From positions 3,475,501-3,539,500 of the forward strand of contig NZ_JUHB01000001.1 in the NCBI RefSeq assembly GCF_000799565.1: a DNA stretch of 64,000 nucleotides. The letters are read 5' to 3'. Origin of the DNA: Cellulophaga sp. Hel_I_12 (GTDB taxonomy: Bacteria > Bacteroidota > Bacteroidia > Flavobacteriales > Flavobacteriaceae). How positions within the stretch are numbered: position 1 is the first letter of the stretch; every line of letters begins with the position of its first letter. Below the pieces are notes generated by a model. The model was not told the DNA's origin and made no database searches. It saw only the letters and a list, made by a program, of their open reading frames with translations. Position numbers and translations under genes: made by a program. Positions 1 to 8,581 of this stretch are shown here, piece after piece.

Positions 1-69
1 ATTTATACATAGCTATCTTTAAAAAAGAATTCATTTTCAAGTAATCCTTTGAAATTTAGTTATAAACTT

Positions 70-744
70 TTACTCAACCTCAATTCCTGTAAAATATAAG
101 TTAAAATTCTCACCGTCTTTTTTATGCGATTGGGCAATTTTTAAGCCGTTAATGGTGCTATAATCTTCCCAAGTGGTCGTCATAGAAGCTTCTGTTTGGT
201 TTCCTTTTCTAAAGACCCATTCTTTTAGCAGGTAATCTTCTTCAAAATAGAAATCATAGGCATCGCCTGGAGTAGTGCCTCCTTCAGCGCCATACACTAT
301 GGTTAATTTTTGCATCGGCTTGTTACTGATGGGCGCCGTAGCATTTGTAACATGATTGTACGTAAAATTTTTAGCATCCCATACTAATTGGTAAGGAGCA
401 AGCAACCAAAATTTATCATTGATAAAAGCAGCATTGATATTGGTCGAAGTAGAGTCGACCATTTTTCTATTGTATGTGGTGCTCTGTCCCATACTGCTTC
501 CTGTTACTTCATTGGTTTTTGTGTTCCAAGTCCATTTACGTTCAAAATGGGTCGTATCGCGATCCACGTTAAAGATAAATTGTATTTCATTGATAGAGTT
601 CCAAGCATCAAAGCCATGTGCATTTGCTACTTTCTCAAGAATAGTCAATTCAGGCATGGGGGCTATAGTTTCTTGCTTTTTTTCTTCCTTACAGGACATT
701 ATTGCTAAAGTGGCTAGGAGTAAAAGGGTGCTTAATTTCTTCAT
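70..744 (-). CDS. Putative lipoprotein, function unknown
   Basis: A 224-residue protein with a lipoprotein signal: a hydrophobic stretch after MKKL ending in the lipobox IMSC with Cys18, followed by a charged KEEKK linker, so it should be lipid-anchored in the cell envelope. The mature part is rich in Trp, Tyr and Thr and alternates strand-like segments, suggesting a beta-rich lipid- or ligand-binding fold in the broad LolA/outer-membrane-lipoprotein style. I do not recognise a named family with certainty. It is divergent from the ClpP gene, with a TATCTTTG element on the minus strand at 845-838. Function cannot be given from sequence alone. Confidence 0.75.
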   Translation of the reverse strand: MKKLSTLLLLATLAIMSCKEEKKQETIAPMPELTILEKVANAHGFDAWNSINEIQFIFNVDRDTTHFERKWTWNTKTNEVTGSSMGQSTTYNRKMVDSTSTNINAAFINDKFWLLAPYQLVWDAKNFTYNHVTNATAPISNKPMQKLTIVYGAEGGTTPGDAYDFYFEEDYLLKEWVFRKGNQTEASMTTTWEDYSTINGLKIAQSHKKDGENFNLYFTGIEVE

Positions 745-930
745 AATTAATTCATTTTTAGACTAAAAAGTTTAGCGTATAGGGATTAATGTTTTTTAGG
801 TATCGTGGTTGAATAAGCCGCGAACAACTCTTTTTTTCAAAGATAAAGTCTTTTGCAGATAGTTTTTTAAAATCGATAAGTATTTCAGCATTATTTTGAT
901 TAATTTTGAAATTCAATAAGATGAAGAAAA

Positions 931-1479
931 ATGAGTTCAAAAAAAGGAAAAATACAAGAAGCTATAGATGAAAAAATGTTAGAGGAACGCAAGGTCTTTC
1001 TTTGGGGAATGGTCGATGACGATTCTGCAAAACATGTGATAGATCGTTTGTTGTACTTAGACATGCAGAATCATAAAGAAATTCAATTATACATTAATAG
1101 CCCTGGAGGATACGTCACTTCTGGTTTTGCGATGTATGATACCATTAAATCCTTAAAAAGTCCGGTATCTACCATTTGTACAGGTTTAGCCGCTTCTATG
1201 GGATCGATTTTACTATCTGTGGGCAAGAAAGGAAGACGTTTTATTCAGCCGCATGCACAGGTTATGATTCATCAACCAAGTGGTGGTGCTAGAGGACAAG
1301 CTTCTAATATTGAAATTCAGGCCAGAGAAATTATCAAAACAAAGGAATTAAGTGCCCGAATTTTGGCAGAAAATTGTGGCCAAGATTACGAAAGAGTACT
1401 TAAAGATTTTGATCGTGATTATTGGATGGGTGCAGAAGAATCAATTGCTTACGGTATTGTTGATGGTATTTTAGAATAG
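931..1479 (+). CDS. clpP: ATP-dependent Clp protease proteolytic subunit (ClpP family)
   Basis: A 182-residue S14-family serine peptidase. The catalytic triad is readable: Ser89 in GLAASMGSILL, His114 in VMIHQPSGG and Asp163 in the DRDYWM motif. The INSPGG oxyanion region sits at 55-60. ClpP forms a barrel that degrades substrates unfolded by ClpX or ClpA/C. The protein lacks a long propeptide and is slightly shorter than E. coli ClpP. No clpX or tig lies beside it, so this may be a second, stand-alone paralogue; the other copy cannot be seen here. A clear terminator follows at 1518-1541. Confidence 0.93.
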   Translation: MSSKKGKIQEAIDEKMLEERKVFLWGMVDDDSAKHVIDRLLYLDMQNHKEIQLYINSPGGYVTSGFAMYDTIKSLKSPVSTICTGLAASMGSILLSVGKKGRRFIQPHAQVMIHQPSGGARGQASNIEIQAREIIKTKELSARILAENCGQDYERVLKDFDRDYWMGAEESIAYGIVDGILE

Positions 1480-1517
1480 TACCATTAGTCCACTAAAGAT
1501 TTTAGTATACCTATAAG

Positions 1518-1541
1518 TCCTTCACAAGAAAAAGTGAAGGA
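1518..1541 (+). terminator. Intrinsic terminator after clpP
   Basis: Inverted repeat TCCTTCAC/GTGAAGGA with an A-rich 8-nt loop, followed by ATTTTTAG and more T. It lies 39 bp after the clpP stop codon. Confidence 0.8.
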
Positions 1542-1584
1542 TTTTTAGTTTTTATACTTATATTGTTTTCACGAATATAATAAC

Positions 1585-2925
1585 ATGACACAAGCTTCAA
1601 AAAAAATAGCCATTATTGGTTCGGGTTTAGTAGGTTCCTTATTAGCCATCTATCTTAAAAAATGGGGGCACGATATTACCGTTTTTGACCGCCGACCTGA
1701 TATTCGCAATGTAGAATTTTCTGGACGTTCTATTAATTTAGCGATGAGCAATAGAGGTTGGAATGCCTTACGAGAAGTAGCTATTGAGGATGAAATTAAA
1801 AAAATTGCCATTCCCTTAGATAAGCGGGCGATGCACGTAGTGGGGCAGGCCGAATATTATCAAAAATACGGTAAAGAAGGTGAGGCTATTTGGTCTATTT
1901 CAAGAGGTGTTTTAAATCGCAAAATGATCGATTTAGCAGAGCAAGAAGGTGTTCTTTTTAAATTTGAAGAAAAAGTCTGGGATGTAAGTCTTCCGGATGC
2001 AAAGTTATTTACAGGGGAAACCGAAAAAGGGGAGTGGCAAGAATATCAATACGATTTAATTTTTGGTTGTGATGGTGCTTTTTCAAGGGTTCGTCATAAG
2101 ATGCAAAGAAGGAGTAGGTTTGATTATTCGCAAGACTTTATAGATGTTGGTTATAAAGAGCTGACGATAGCACCAAATGAAGATGGCTCTTTTAAATTAG
2201 ATAAAAATTCGTTTCATATTTGGCCTAGAGGAAAATTTATGCTCATAGCGATGCCAAATCTTGATGGGAGCTTTACATGTACCCTATTTATGCCTTTTGA
2301 AGGCGAAGTTTCTTTTGAAAGTATCCAAACAAAAGAAGATGCTAAGGCCTTTTTTAAGACCTACTTTCCAAATGTAATGCACGACATAGAAAACCTGACG
2401 GAAGATTTTTATAAAAATCCCACGAGTGCGATGGTTACCATGAAGTGTTTTCCTTGGACCTATTGGGATAAGGTGGCCTTGGTGGGCGATTCAGCTCATG
2501 CTATTGTGCCTTTTTACGGCCAAGGGATGAATGCTGGTTTTGAAGATATTTATGCACTTAACGCTATCATTAAAAAACATGGAGACGATTGGGAGACCAT
2601 TTTTCAGGAATTTGAAAAAGAGCGTAAACCAAATGCAGATGCTATCGCAGAGTTAAGTTACCGGAATTTCATGGAAATGAGTAGTAAAACTGCGGATCCC
2701 ATGTTTTTAGTACAAAAAAAGATTGAGAAACACTTCGCCGCTAAACATCCCGAAAAATGGATTCCTGTATATTCTAGAGTTACTTTTTCTAATCGCCCTT
2801 ATGCAGAAGCTTTAGCTGAAGGTGATGCTCAAGAGGCAATCATGCAACACGTGATGAAACTACCCAATATTGAAGAAATATGGGATGGTATAGAAGTTGA
2901 AAATTTAATGCTAAGCTTGTTGTAA
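1585..2925 (+). CDS. kmo: Kynurenine 3-monooxygenase
   Basis: A 446-residue FAD-dependent aromatic hydroxylase. It has an N-terminal Rossmann dinucleotide-binding motif (IIGSGLVGS, about residues 10-18), a central GCDGAFSRVR segment, and the second FAD motif LVGDSAHAIVPFYGQGMN typical of KMO. The family converts L-kynurenine plus NADPH and O2 to 3-hydroxykynurenine, in tryptophan catabolism or the route from tryptophan to quinolinate and NAD. No other kynurenine-pathway gene lies in the window, so it seems to stand alone here. The downstream minus-strand gene converges with only 6 bp between. Confidence 0.93.
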   Translation: MTQASKKIAIIGSGLVGSLLAIYLKKWGHDITVFDRRPDIRNVEFSGRSINLAMSNRGWNALREVAIEDEIKKIAIPLDKRAMHVVGQAEYYQKYGKEGEAIWSISRGVLNRKMIDLAEQEGVLFKFEEKVWDVSLPDAKLFTGETEKGEWQEYQYDLIFGCDGAFSRVRHKMQRRSRFDYSQDFIDVGYKELTIAPNEDGSFKLDKNSFHIWPRGKFMLIAMPNLDGSFTCTLFMPFEGEVSFESIQTKEDAKAFFKTYFPNVMHDIENLTEDFYKNPTSAMVTMKCFPWTYWDKVALVGDSAHAIVPFYGQGMNAGFEDIYALNAIIKKHGDDWETIFQEFEKERKPNADAIAELSYRNFMEMSSKTADPMFLVQKKIEKHFAAKHPEKWIPVYSRVTFSNRPYAEALAEGDAQEAIMQHVMKLPNIEEIWDGIEVENLMLSLL

Positions 2926-2931
2926 ACTTAT

Positions 2932-3354
2932 TTACTGCTGTGATTTTTTTTCGCGCTGACGCATGGGCATAGCGTCAATTACATTTAAAATTGTTTTTGC
3001 TGTTACTGTAAAGGGCTCTTTTAACTTTATACCACCGTCTTTGCCCAATAAAATAATGCCTTTGAAATTATTTTTTTGGAAGGTATCTATACCCTTGAGA
3101 TCAACTGAGGTTTTTTGAGAAGTATAAGTACCTTGTGGGGTGCTAATAAATAAGATCAAATCTCTCGCCTCAAAATCATCTGAAAAGCCTTTAAAAGCTT
3201 CTAGTTGGGTTTTTAGACCTTCATTATTTAAATCCTTGGCGACAAGGATTAAAACTCTATTTTTCCATTCAAAATCAGATATATCTTGAGTCATAGCGTA
3301 ATTAGAACAAATGAAACAACAAAGGACCAAAACGTAATTTTCTATTTTCTTCAT
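2932..3354 (-). CDS. Secreted DUF4174-type protein
   Basis: Read from the Met at 3354, this gives 140 residues starting MKKIENYV with a signal peptide ending near CSNYAMTQ. An upstream in-frame Met at 3489 would put a 45-residue positively charged extension before the signal peptide and run through a terminator, so it is rejected. The mature part starts DISDFEWKNRVLILVAKD and looks thioredoxin-fold-like without a CxxC. This resembles the DUF4174 family, whose function is unknown. It ends in a basic, polar tail and converges with kmo. Confidence 0.72.
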   Translation of the reverse strand: MKKIENYVLVLCCFICSNYAMTQDISDFEWKNRVLILVAKDLNNEGLKTQLEAFKGFSDDFEARDLILFISTPQGTYTSQKTSVDLKGIDTFQKNNFKGIILLGKDGGIKLKEPFTVTAKTILNVIDAMPMRQREKKSQQ

Positions 3355-3402
3355 TTTTTTTAATCGTAAAATACCATTTTTTTTGGTTGCATACAAAACA
3401 AC

Positions 3403-3431
3403 AAAAAACCCAAGCTTTGCTTGGGTTTTTT
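3403..3431 (-). terminator. Terminator after the coiled-coil gene
   Basis: Perfect stem AAACCCAAGC / GCTTGGGTTT with loop TTT and T-runs on both sides, so it may act in both directions. It lies just downstream of the minus-strand gene ending at 3455 and separates it from the gene that starts at 3354. Confidence 0.82.
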
Positions 3432-3454
3432 TATATTTATACCTTATAAATGGC

Positions 3455-4234
3455 TTATAATTTAGAAAAAAGCTTTTGCATTTTTTCATGTTGCTCTTCT
3501 GCTAAAACAGGATCAACTAAAATACGGCCACTGTGTTCGTCAGTGATAATTTTTTTACGAGATGCAATTTCTACCTGTACTTGTGGTGGAATTGTAAAGA
3601 ACGATCCCCCAGAAGCACCTCTTTCGATAGCAACAACGGCTAAGCCATTCTTAACATTCACACGAATACGATCGTAAGCAGCAACCAAACGCTCATCGAT
3701 TTGATTTTTGTATTCAGCAGATTTAGCAATTAATGCTTTTTCTTCCTTTTCTGTTTCAGCAAGGATAGCATTCAATTCGCTTTTTTTATGCTTTAAATGC
3801 GTTTCGCGTTCTCCGTGGCGCTCTTTAGTCTCTGCCATTACAGCTTTCTTTTGATCTATTTGCGCTTTAAATTCTTTGATGTTTTTTTCGGCCAATTGAA
3901 TTTCTAATTCCTGAAATTCAACTTCCTTAGTGATAGAATTGAATTCTCTACTATTCCGAACATTTTTTTGTTGTTCGGTGTATTTTTTCATTAAGGTTTT
4001 AGCATCGTCAATCATGTTCTTTTTGCCAGTAATCTCATAATTGATTGTCTCAACGTCCGACTTTAGTTTTTCCATTCTAGTTTTAAGACCTAAAACTTCA
4101 TCTTCTAAATCTTCAACTTCTAAAGGTAATTCTCCTCTAACGTTGCGTATTTCATCAACTCTAGAATCGATCAATTGCAAGTCATACAATGCTCTCAACT
4201 TCTGTTCTACCGTTGTTTCTGTTTTTGTTGCCAT
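3455..4234 (-). CDS. Coiled-coil protein of the C4-type zinc-ribbon (DUF164/CdsZ) family, cysteine-less
   Basis: A 259-residue protein that is almost entirely a long antiparallel coiled coil (about residues 10-185), then a compact C-terminal domain with IPPQVQVEI and SGRILVD. These are landmarks of the zinc-ribbon domain of the DUF164 family. In the usual family the C-terminal domain has two CxxC pairs; here the equivalent positions are Ser208, Ser211, Asp232 and Ser235, and the whole protein contains no cysteine. It therefore should not bind zinc in the normal way. It lies 3 bp downstream of nif3 on the same strand, the usual flavobacterial pairing. Biochemical role is not established. Confidence 0.85.
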   Translation of the reverse strand: MATKTETTVEQKLRALYDLQLIDSRVDEIRNVRGELPLEVEDLEDEVLGLKTRMEKLKSDVETINYEITGKKNMIDDAKTLMKKYTEQQKNVRNSREFNSITKEVEFQELEIQLAEKNIKEFKAQIDQKKAVMAETKERHGERETHLKHKKSELNAILAETEKEEKALIAKSAEYKNQIDERLVAAYDRIRVNVKNGLAVVAIERGASGGSFFTIPPQVQVEIASRKKIITDEHSGRILVDPVLAEEQHEKMQKLFSKL

Positions 4235-4237
4235 ATA

Positions 4238-5332
4238 TTAAAAATATTGGATAGGATTTGTTTTACTTTCCGATAAACGGACTGCAAAATTAGGGATTTT
4301 TTTTGTAAGATAGTCAACTAATAAATTTTTTGTAAACTGCTCAGTTTCATAGTGTCCAATATCAGCGATAATCATGCGATCTTCGGCTTCATAAAATTGA
4401 TGGTATTTTAAATCGGCAGTAATGAAAATATCAGCATTAGCAGCCTTTGCAGCATGTATAGCAAAGGAACCACTACCCCCTAAAACAGCCACTTTTTTTA
4501 TGGGTTTATTCAAAAATTTTGAATGACGAATACACGAAGCATTCATTTTTTCTTTGACAAAGGCTAAAAATGTAGCCTCATTCATCTCTTTTTCTAAAGA
4601 ACCAATTAATCCGATGCCAATATTTTGGTTGTAATTTTCTAAAGTGTGCACTTCGTAAGCTACTTCTTCGTACGGATGATGATCGTGTAAGGCTTTTATA
4701 ATTTGACGCTCAAAAGCTTTTTCAAACGTCATATGAATTTGACATTCTTCCTCAAAATGTATTTTCCCTATTTCTCCTAGGGTTGGGTTCGCATTTTCTC
4801 CCGCTTTAAACGACCCAGTACCTTCAACGCTAAAACTACAATGACTGTACTGACCAATATTTCCTGCTCCAGCAGCGAATAAGGCTTCTTTTAATTTTTC
4901 AGCAGCGGCTTTTGGAACATAGGTGCTGAGCTTTTTTATTGTTCCTTTTTGTGGAATTAAAATTTTGGTATTTGTAAGGCCTAATACTTCACCAATTTTA
5001 GCATTGACTCCGTATCTCGAATTGTCTAATGCCGTGTGCATACTGTAAATCGAAATATTATTTTGTAGTGCCTTTAAGACCACACGTTGTACATAATTAG
5101 CCCCTGTAATTTTTTTTAATCCATCGAAAATAATGGGATGAAAACTGACAATTAAATTACAATTTTTGGCAATCGCTTCGTCCACTACGTTTTCTAATGT
5201 ATCGAGGGTCACTAATACACCAGAAACTTGAGCTTGGTCATCGCCGACCAATAAGCCTACATTATCAAAATCTTCCGCATAGGCAAGTGGTGCTAATTCT
5301 TCTAACAGGTTTGTAATATCTTTTACAATCAT
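4238..5332 (-). CDS. Nif3-like dinuclear metal-centre protein
   Basis: A 364-residue member of the Nif3/YbgI family (annotated elsewhere as GTP cyclohydrolase 1 type 2 homologue). Visible family marks are SFHPIIFDGLKK, SMHTALDN near residue 100 and GHYETEQ near the C-terminus, which supply metal ligands. The central part (about residues 130-240) has the PII-like inserted domain found in the long form. The product forms hexameric rings with a di-metal site; physiological role is unsettled. It is co-directional with the coiled-coil gene (3 bp gap) and divergent from lpxK, with a TATCTTTG element at 5361-5354. Confidence 0.9.
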   Translation of the reverse strand: MIVKDITNLLEELAPLAYAEDFDNVGLLVGDDQAQVSGVLVTLDTLENVVDEAIAKNCNLIVSFHPIIFDGLKKITGANYVQRVVLKALQNNISIYSMHTALDNSRYGVNAKIGEVLGLTNTKILIPQKGTIKKLSTYVPKAAAEKLKEALFAAGAGNIGQYSHCSFSVEGTGSFKAGENANPTLGEIGKIHFEEECQIHMTFEKAFERQIIKALHDHHPYEEVAYEVHTLENYNQNIGIGLIGSLEKEMNEATFLAFVKEKMNASCIRHSKFLNKPIKKVAVLGGSGSFAIHAAKAANADIFITADLKYHQFYEAEDRMIIADIGHYETEQFTKNLLVDYLTKKIPNFAVRLSESKTNPIQYF

Positions 5333-5383
5333 TTTAAAGGTTTATCTATTTTTCAAAGATAAAATATTATATTTTCGTTATCG

Positions 5384-6379
5384 ATGCGCGTCATAAGAAT
5401 ATTCCTTTTTCCTGTTTCGTTAGTATATGCCTTAGTCGTATATCTTCGAAATTTTTTATTTGATATTGATGTTTTTAAGGGTAAAAGCTTTAAAACACCC
5501 ACTATTTGTGTGGGTAATTTAAGTGTAGGGGGAACAGGAAAAACACCTATGATTGAGTTTTTAATACGACTTTTAAGTCCAGAGAAAAGCGTGGCAGTTT
5601 TAAGTCGTGGGTACGGTAGAAAATCGGCTGGTTTCCAGATGGCTACCGAGGCTAGTGCTGTGGAACTATTAGGAGATGAACCTTTTCAAATCTATTCGAA
5701 GTTTCCAGCTATTCCGGTAGCTGTTGACGCGGATAGGAAAAATGGAATTTCAATTTTAGAATCAACAATTTCGCCAGATGTAATTTTGTTAGATGATGCT
5801 TTTCAACATCGTAAAGTAAGTCCAAAATTTGCGATACTTTTAACCGCTTATGATGGCCTTTATGTGGATGATTGGTACTTGCCCACGGGTCATTTAAGGG
5901 ATGGTAAAAAAGAAGCTAAACGAGCAGACCTCATTATCGTCACTAAATGCCCTGAACTTATTTCAGAAGCAAAACAGCAGCAAATCACTCGAAAATTAGC
6001 ACCTTTAAAGCATCAAAAGGTATTGTTTAGCTATTTAAAATATGCTACTACTATTTTAAACGAACAGAGGTCATTGTCTTTAGAAGCATTAAAAAATAAA
6101 AAAATTACCCTCGTTACCGGAATTGCTAACCCCGAACCTTTAGTAACATTTTTAACGCAATACGGAATAGAAGTTTTACATTTAAGGTATAGAGACCATC
6201 ATTTTTTTTCTAAAGAAGAAATTGCACTGTTCAATACCAAAGATTTTATTGTAACCACAGAAAAGGATTATGTGCGTTTAAAAGGGAAGGTTAATGAACT
6301 ATATTATATAGCTATTGCGCATGAGTTTAAAGGAAATGGCAAACAATTAATAGCAAGTGCGCTCAACGAAATACTTTAA
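5384..6379 (+). CDS. lpxK: Tetraacyldisaccharide 4'-kinase
   Basis: A 331-residue membrane-associated kinase of lipid A synthesis that phosphorylates the 4' position of the tetraacyldisaccharide 1-phosphate. The N-terminus carries a hydrophobic anchor (about residues 5-25), followed by the P-loop GNLSVGGTGKT at 44-54. The DDAFQH motif and the TEKDYVRLKG block near the C-terminus are family marks. Its stop codon interlocks with that of the convergent hybrid kinase gene (TTAA shared at 6376-6379). Confidence 0.93.
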   Translation: MRVIRIFLFPVSLVYALVVYLRNFLFDIDVFKGKSFKTPTICVGNLSVGGTGKTPMIEFLIRLLSPEKSVAVLSRGYGRKSAGFQMATEASAVELLGDEPFQIYSKFPAIPVAVDADRKNGISILESTISPDVILLDDAFQHRKVSPKFAILLTAYDGLYVDDWYLPTGHLRDGKKEAKRADLIIVTKCPELISEAKQQQITRKLAPLKHQKVLFSYLKYATTILNEQRSLSLEALKNKKITLVTGIANPEPLVTFLTQYGIEVLHLRYRDHHFFSKEEIALFNTKDFIVTTEKDYVRLKGKVNELYYIAIAHEFKGNGKQLIASALNEIL

Positions 6380-8580
6380 GTAAGTGGATGCTTTGTAGTA
6401 AAAATATTCTCGCCAATTTTTTGATAGAATACTTCTGGTTTAAAAGGTTTTGTCACTACATCATTGCATCCTGCGGCATAAAAGCTTTCTAAACTATCGT
6501 CTAAAGAAATTGCTGTAAGTGCAATAATTGGAATCTTCTTATTAAATTTTCTAATCAGTATAGTTGCCTCTTCGCCACTAATACCTGGCATATGAATGTC
6601 CATCAAGATACAGTCATACCTGTTTTGATAGGCCATTTCTACAGCATCCGTTCCATTGCTAGCGATATCACAAGTCATATCTTTTTTAAGTAACATTTTT
6701 TTGGTAATGACTTGATTTATTTTGTTGTCTTCTACAATTAGCAAATGAAGTCCTGTGAATTCAAAATCTTCTTGATAAATTTCAAAGGGTATATCATCGA
6801 TAACCGTATTTTTACAACCCATTTCAATTTCAAAATAGAAAGAACTTCCTTTTCCAAGTTCACTTCTTAAGTGAATTTTACTATTGAATAAGCCGAGTAA
6901 ACTTTTTACGATAGTTAAGCCCAGACCAGTACCTCCGTACTCCCTGTTAATTTGGATAGACCCTTGTTCAAAACTTTCAAAAATATTGGTCACTTGGTCC
7001 TTATCAATCCCAATACCATTGTCTTTAATCTCAAAATATAAAGTTGCGGTGTCCTCTATTCTGTTTAGGAGCTTGGCAATAACAGTAACCTCTCCTCCTT
7101 TGGTGAATTTTAAGCCATTACCCACTAAATTAATAAGAATTTGGGAAAGCTTCATGGAGTCGCTTAATAGATTTTTTGGAATATTCTCATCATACTCCAA
7201 CACAATTTTTGTCTTATTTTCTTTAGCACTTTGCTGTAGCGAACTAATCACTTCTGTAAGTACTTTTTTAAGATTAAATTCTGTGTTTACAGGTTCTAAT
7301 TTATCGGCATCAATTTTATTTAATTGTAAAATATCATTGATAAAGCTCAGTAAATAGTCACCGGAAAACTTTAAGGCTTTTAAATGTTCTTTCTGACTCT
7401 CACTGGGGTTTTCCTCCAACAAAAGATGGGTTAATCCAGTGACGGCATAGAGTGGCGTTCTAAGTTCGTGACTTACGGTAGATAGGAAATTAGTTTTTGT
7501 TTCCATGGCCTTCACCGCGGCATCTCGGGAGGCTTCTAATTCGGTGTTTTTTGTTTGTAATAAGTCATTCGTCTTAACCTTTATATGGTTGTTTCTGTAG
7601 AGTGAAATAGCTAATAAAGAGATAATGGTTAAAAAAGCCGAAGTTAAAATTGCTGTAATGGCACTTCTGCTTCCTGAAGCTTTTAAATCTTCAATTTGTT
7701 TGTCTTTAAGGTTGTTTTCGGCAATCTGTAAATTCAAATAGATTTTATCAGCGGTTTCTGCCTCCGTATTTATTTTGGCTACATTGTAAACAGAATCTTT
7801 GATGCCAATGATGTTTTTACTATAGCGTAAAGAGTTTTCATAGTCTCCTAAGACCTCATTGGCTTCGACCAAAAGGCTGTTTAACTCTAAAATTTCATTA
7901 TAAAAATTATTCTTTTTAGCCAGACTTAATCCCGCCTCAGCATATTTTAAGCTATTTTCTGGTTCTCCTGTTTTTAGTTTTAGAATTGTCAAGCCTACAT
8001 AGGCTCTAGCAGCAATGTAATCTTTTTCAATGTCATCACTATTTACAATTAAAGAGTTGAAGTTTTTTAGTGCTTCTTCATATTTTGGAAGTTCTAAATA
8101 AATAAATGCTTTTGCTAGAAGAATATGAAGGGTTAAATTTCTAACATTGGTCATTTGATCGGCTTTATCTAACTCATAATTAGCCTGGTAATATTTTTGT
8201 TGTTCGTAAAGGTATAGGGCATCGATAAATTTATGTACAGCTTGCCCATAAGGGTATTGCATTTCATTTAATAAATTATCAGCTTTATCCCAGTATAAAA
8301 CAGATTGGTCTAGTTTATTAAGATGGTAATATAAAAGTGAAAATTCGTTGTAACAGTCTATAATAAGTTTAATATCCTCGGTTTTTTCAGCACCTTTCAA
8401 GGCTTTTTCAAGGGAACCTAAAGCTAGAACTATTTTATCCTGATTTTTGTAATTTCTTGAAGCTATAAAGTGCATTTCTACTTCATCTCGTAAGTTTTCA
8501 TTTTCTTGAGATAAAGCCATTTGGCCTACGAATAAAAAAACGTAAAGGCACAAATAATAACAATGTTTTATAGATTTCAA
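6376..8580 (-). CDS. TPR-containing hybrid sensor histidine kinase/response regulator
   Basis: A 734-residue protein. A signal peptide (about 1-24) is followed by a periplasmic helical repeat domain (about 30-270) with TPR-like units. A short coiled coil precedes a single transmembrane helix at about 307-328, then a second coiled coil. The HisKA box has His371 in SHELRTP, and the HATPase N, G1 and G2 boxes are present (NLVGNGLKF, DNGIGID, GGTGLGL). A C-terminal receiver domain has Asp661 in MDIHMPG. It starts 1 bp after the gap stop codon, so it is probably cotranscribed with it. The signal it senses is unknown. Confidence 0.9.
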   Translation of the reverse strand: MKSIKHCYYLCLYVFLFVGQMALSQENENLRDEVEMHFIASRNYKNQDKIVLALGSLEKALKGAEKTEDIKLIIDCYNEFSLLYYHLNKLDQSVLYWDKADNLLNEMQYPYGQAVHKFIDALYLYEQQKYYQANYELDKADQMTNVRNLTLHILLAKAFIYLELPKYEEALKNFNSLIVNSDDIEKDYIAARAYVGLTILKLKTGEPENSLKYAEAGLSLAKKNNFYNEILELNSLLVEANEVLGDYENSLRYSKNIIGIKDSVYNVAKINTEAETADKIYLNLQIAENNLKDKQIEDLKASGSRSAITAILTSAFLTIISLLAISLYRNNHIKVKTNDLLQTKNTELEASRDAAVKAMETKTNFLSTVSHELRTPLYAVTGLTHLLLEENPSESQKEHLKALKFSGDYLLSFINDILQLNKIDADKLEPVNTEFNLKKVLTEVISSLQQSAKENKTKIVLEYDENIPKNLLSDSMKLSQILINLVGNGLKFTKGGEVTVIAKLLNRIEDTATLYFEIKDNGIGIDKDQVTNIFESFEQGSIQINREYGGTGLGLTIVKSLLGLFNSKIHLRSELGKGSSFYFEIEMGCKNTVIDDIPFEIYQEDFEFTGLHLLIVEDNKINQVITKKMLLKKDMTCDIASNGTDAVEMAYQNRYDCILMDIHMPGISGEEATILIRKFNKKIPIIALTAISLDDSLESFYAAGCNDVVTKPFKPEVFYQKIGENIFTTKHPLT

Positions 8581-8581
8581 T

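Noticed and set aside
388..766. Two plus-strand ORFs inside the first lipoprotein gene
   Set aside because: They are antisense shadows of a gene with a clear lipobox and good composition.
758..940. Minus-strand 60-codon ORF between the lipoprotein gene and clpP
   Set aside because: Low-complexity composition, overlaps the clpP start and promoter region, and no recognisable motif.
6884..7357. 157-codon plus-strand ORF in the hybrid kinase
   Set aside because: Antisense to the HATPase and HisKA domains, which are clearly real.
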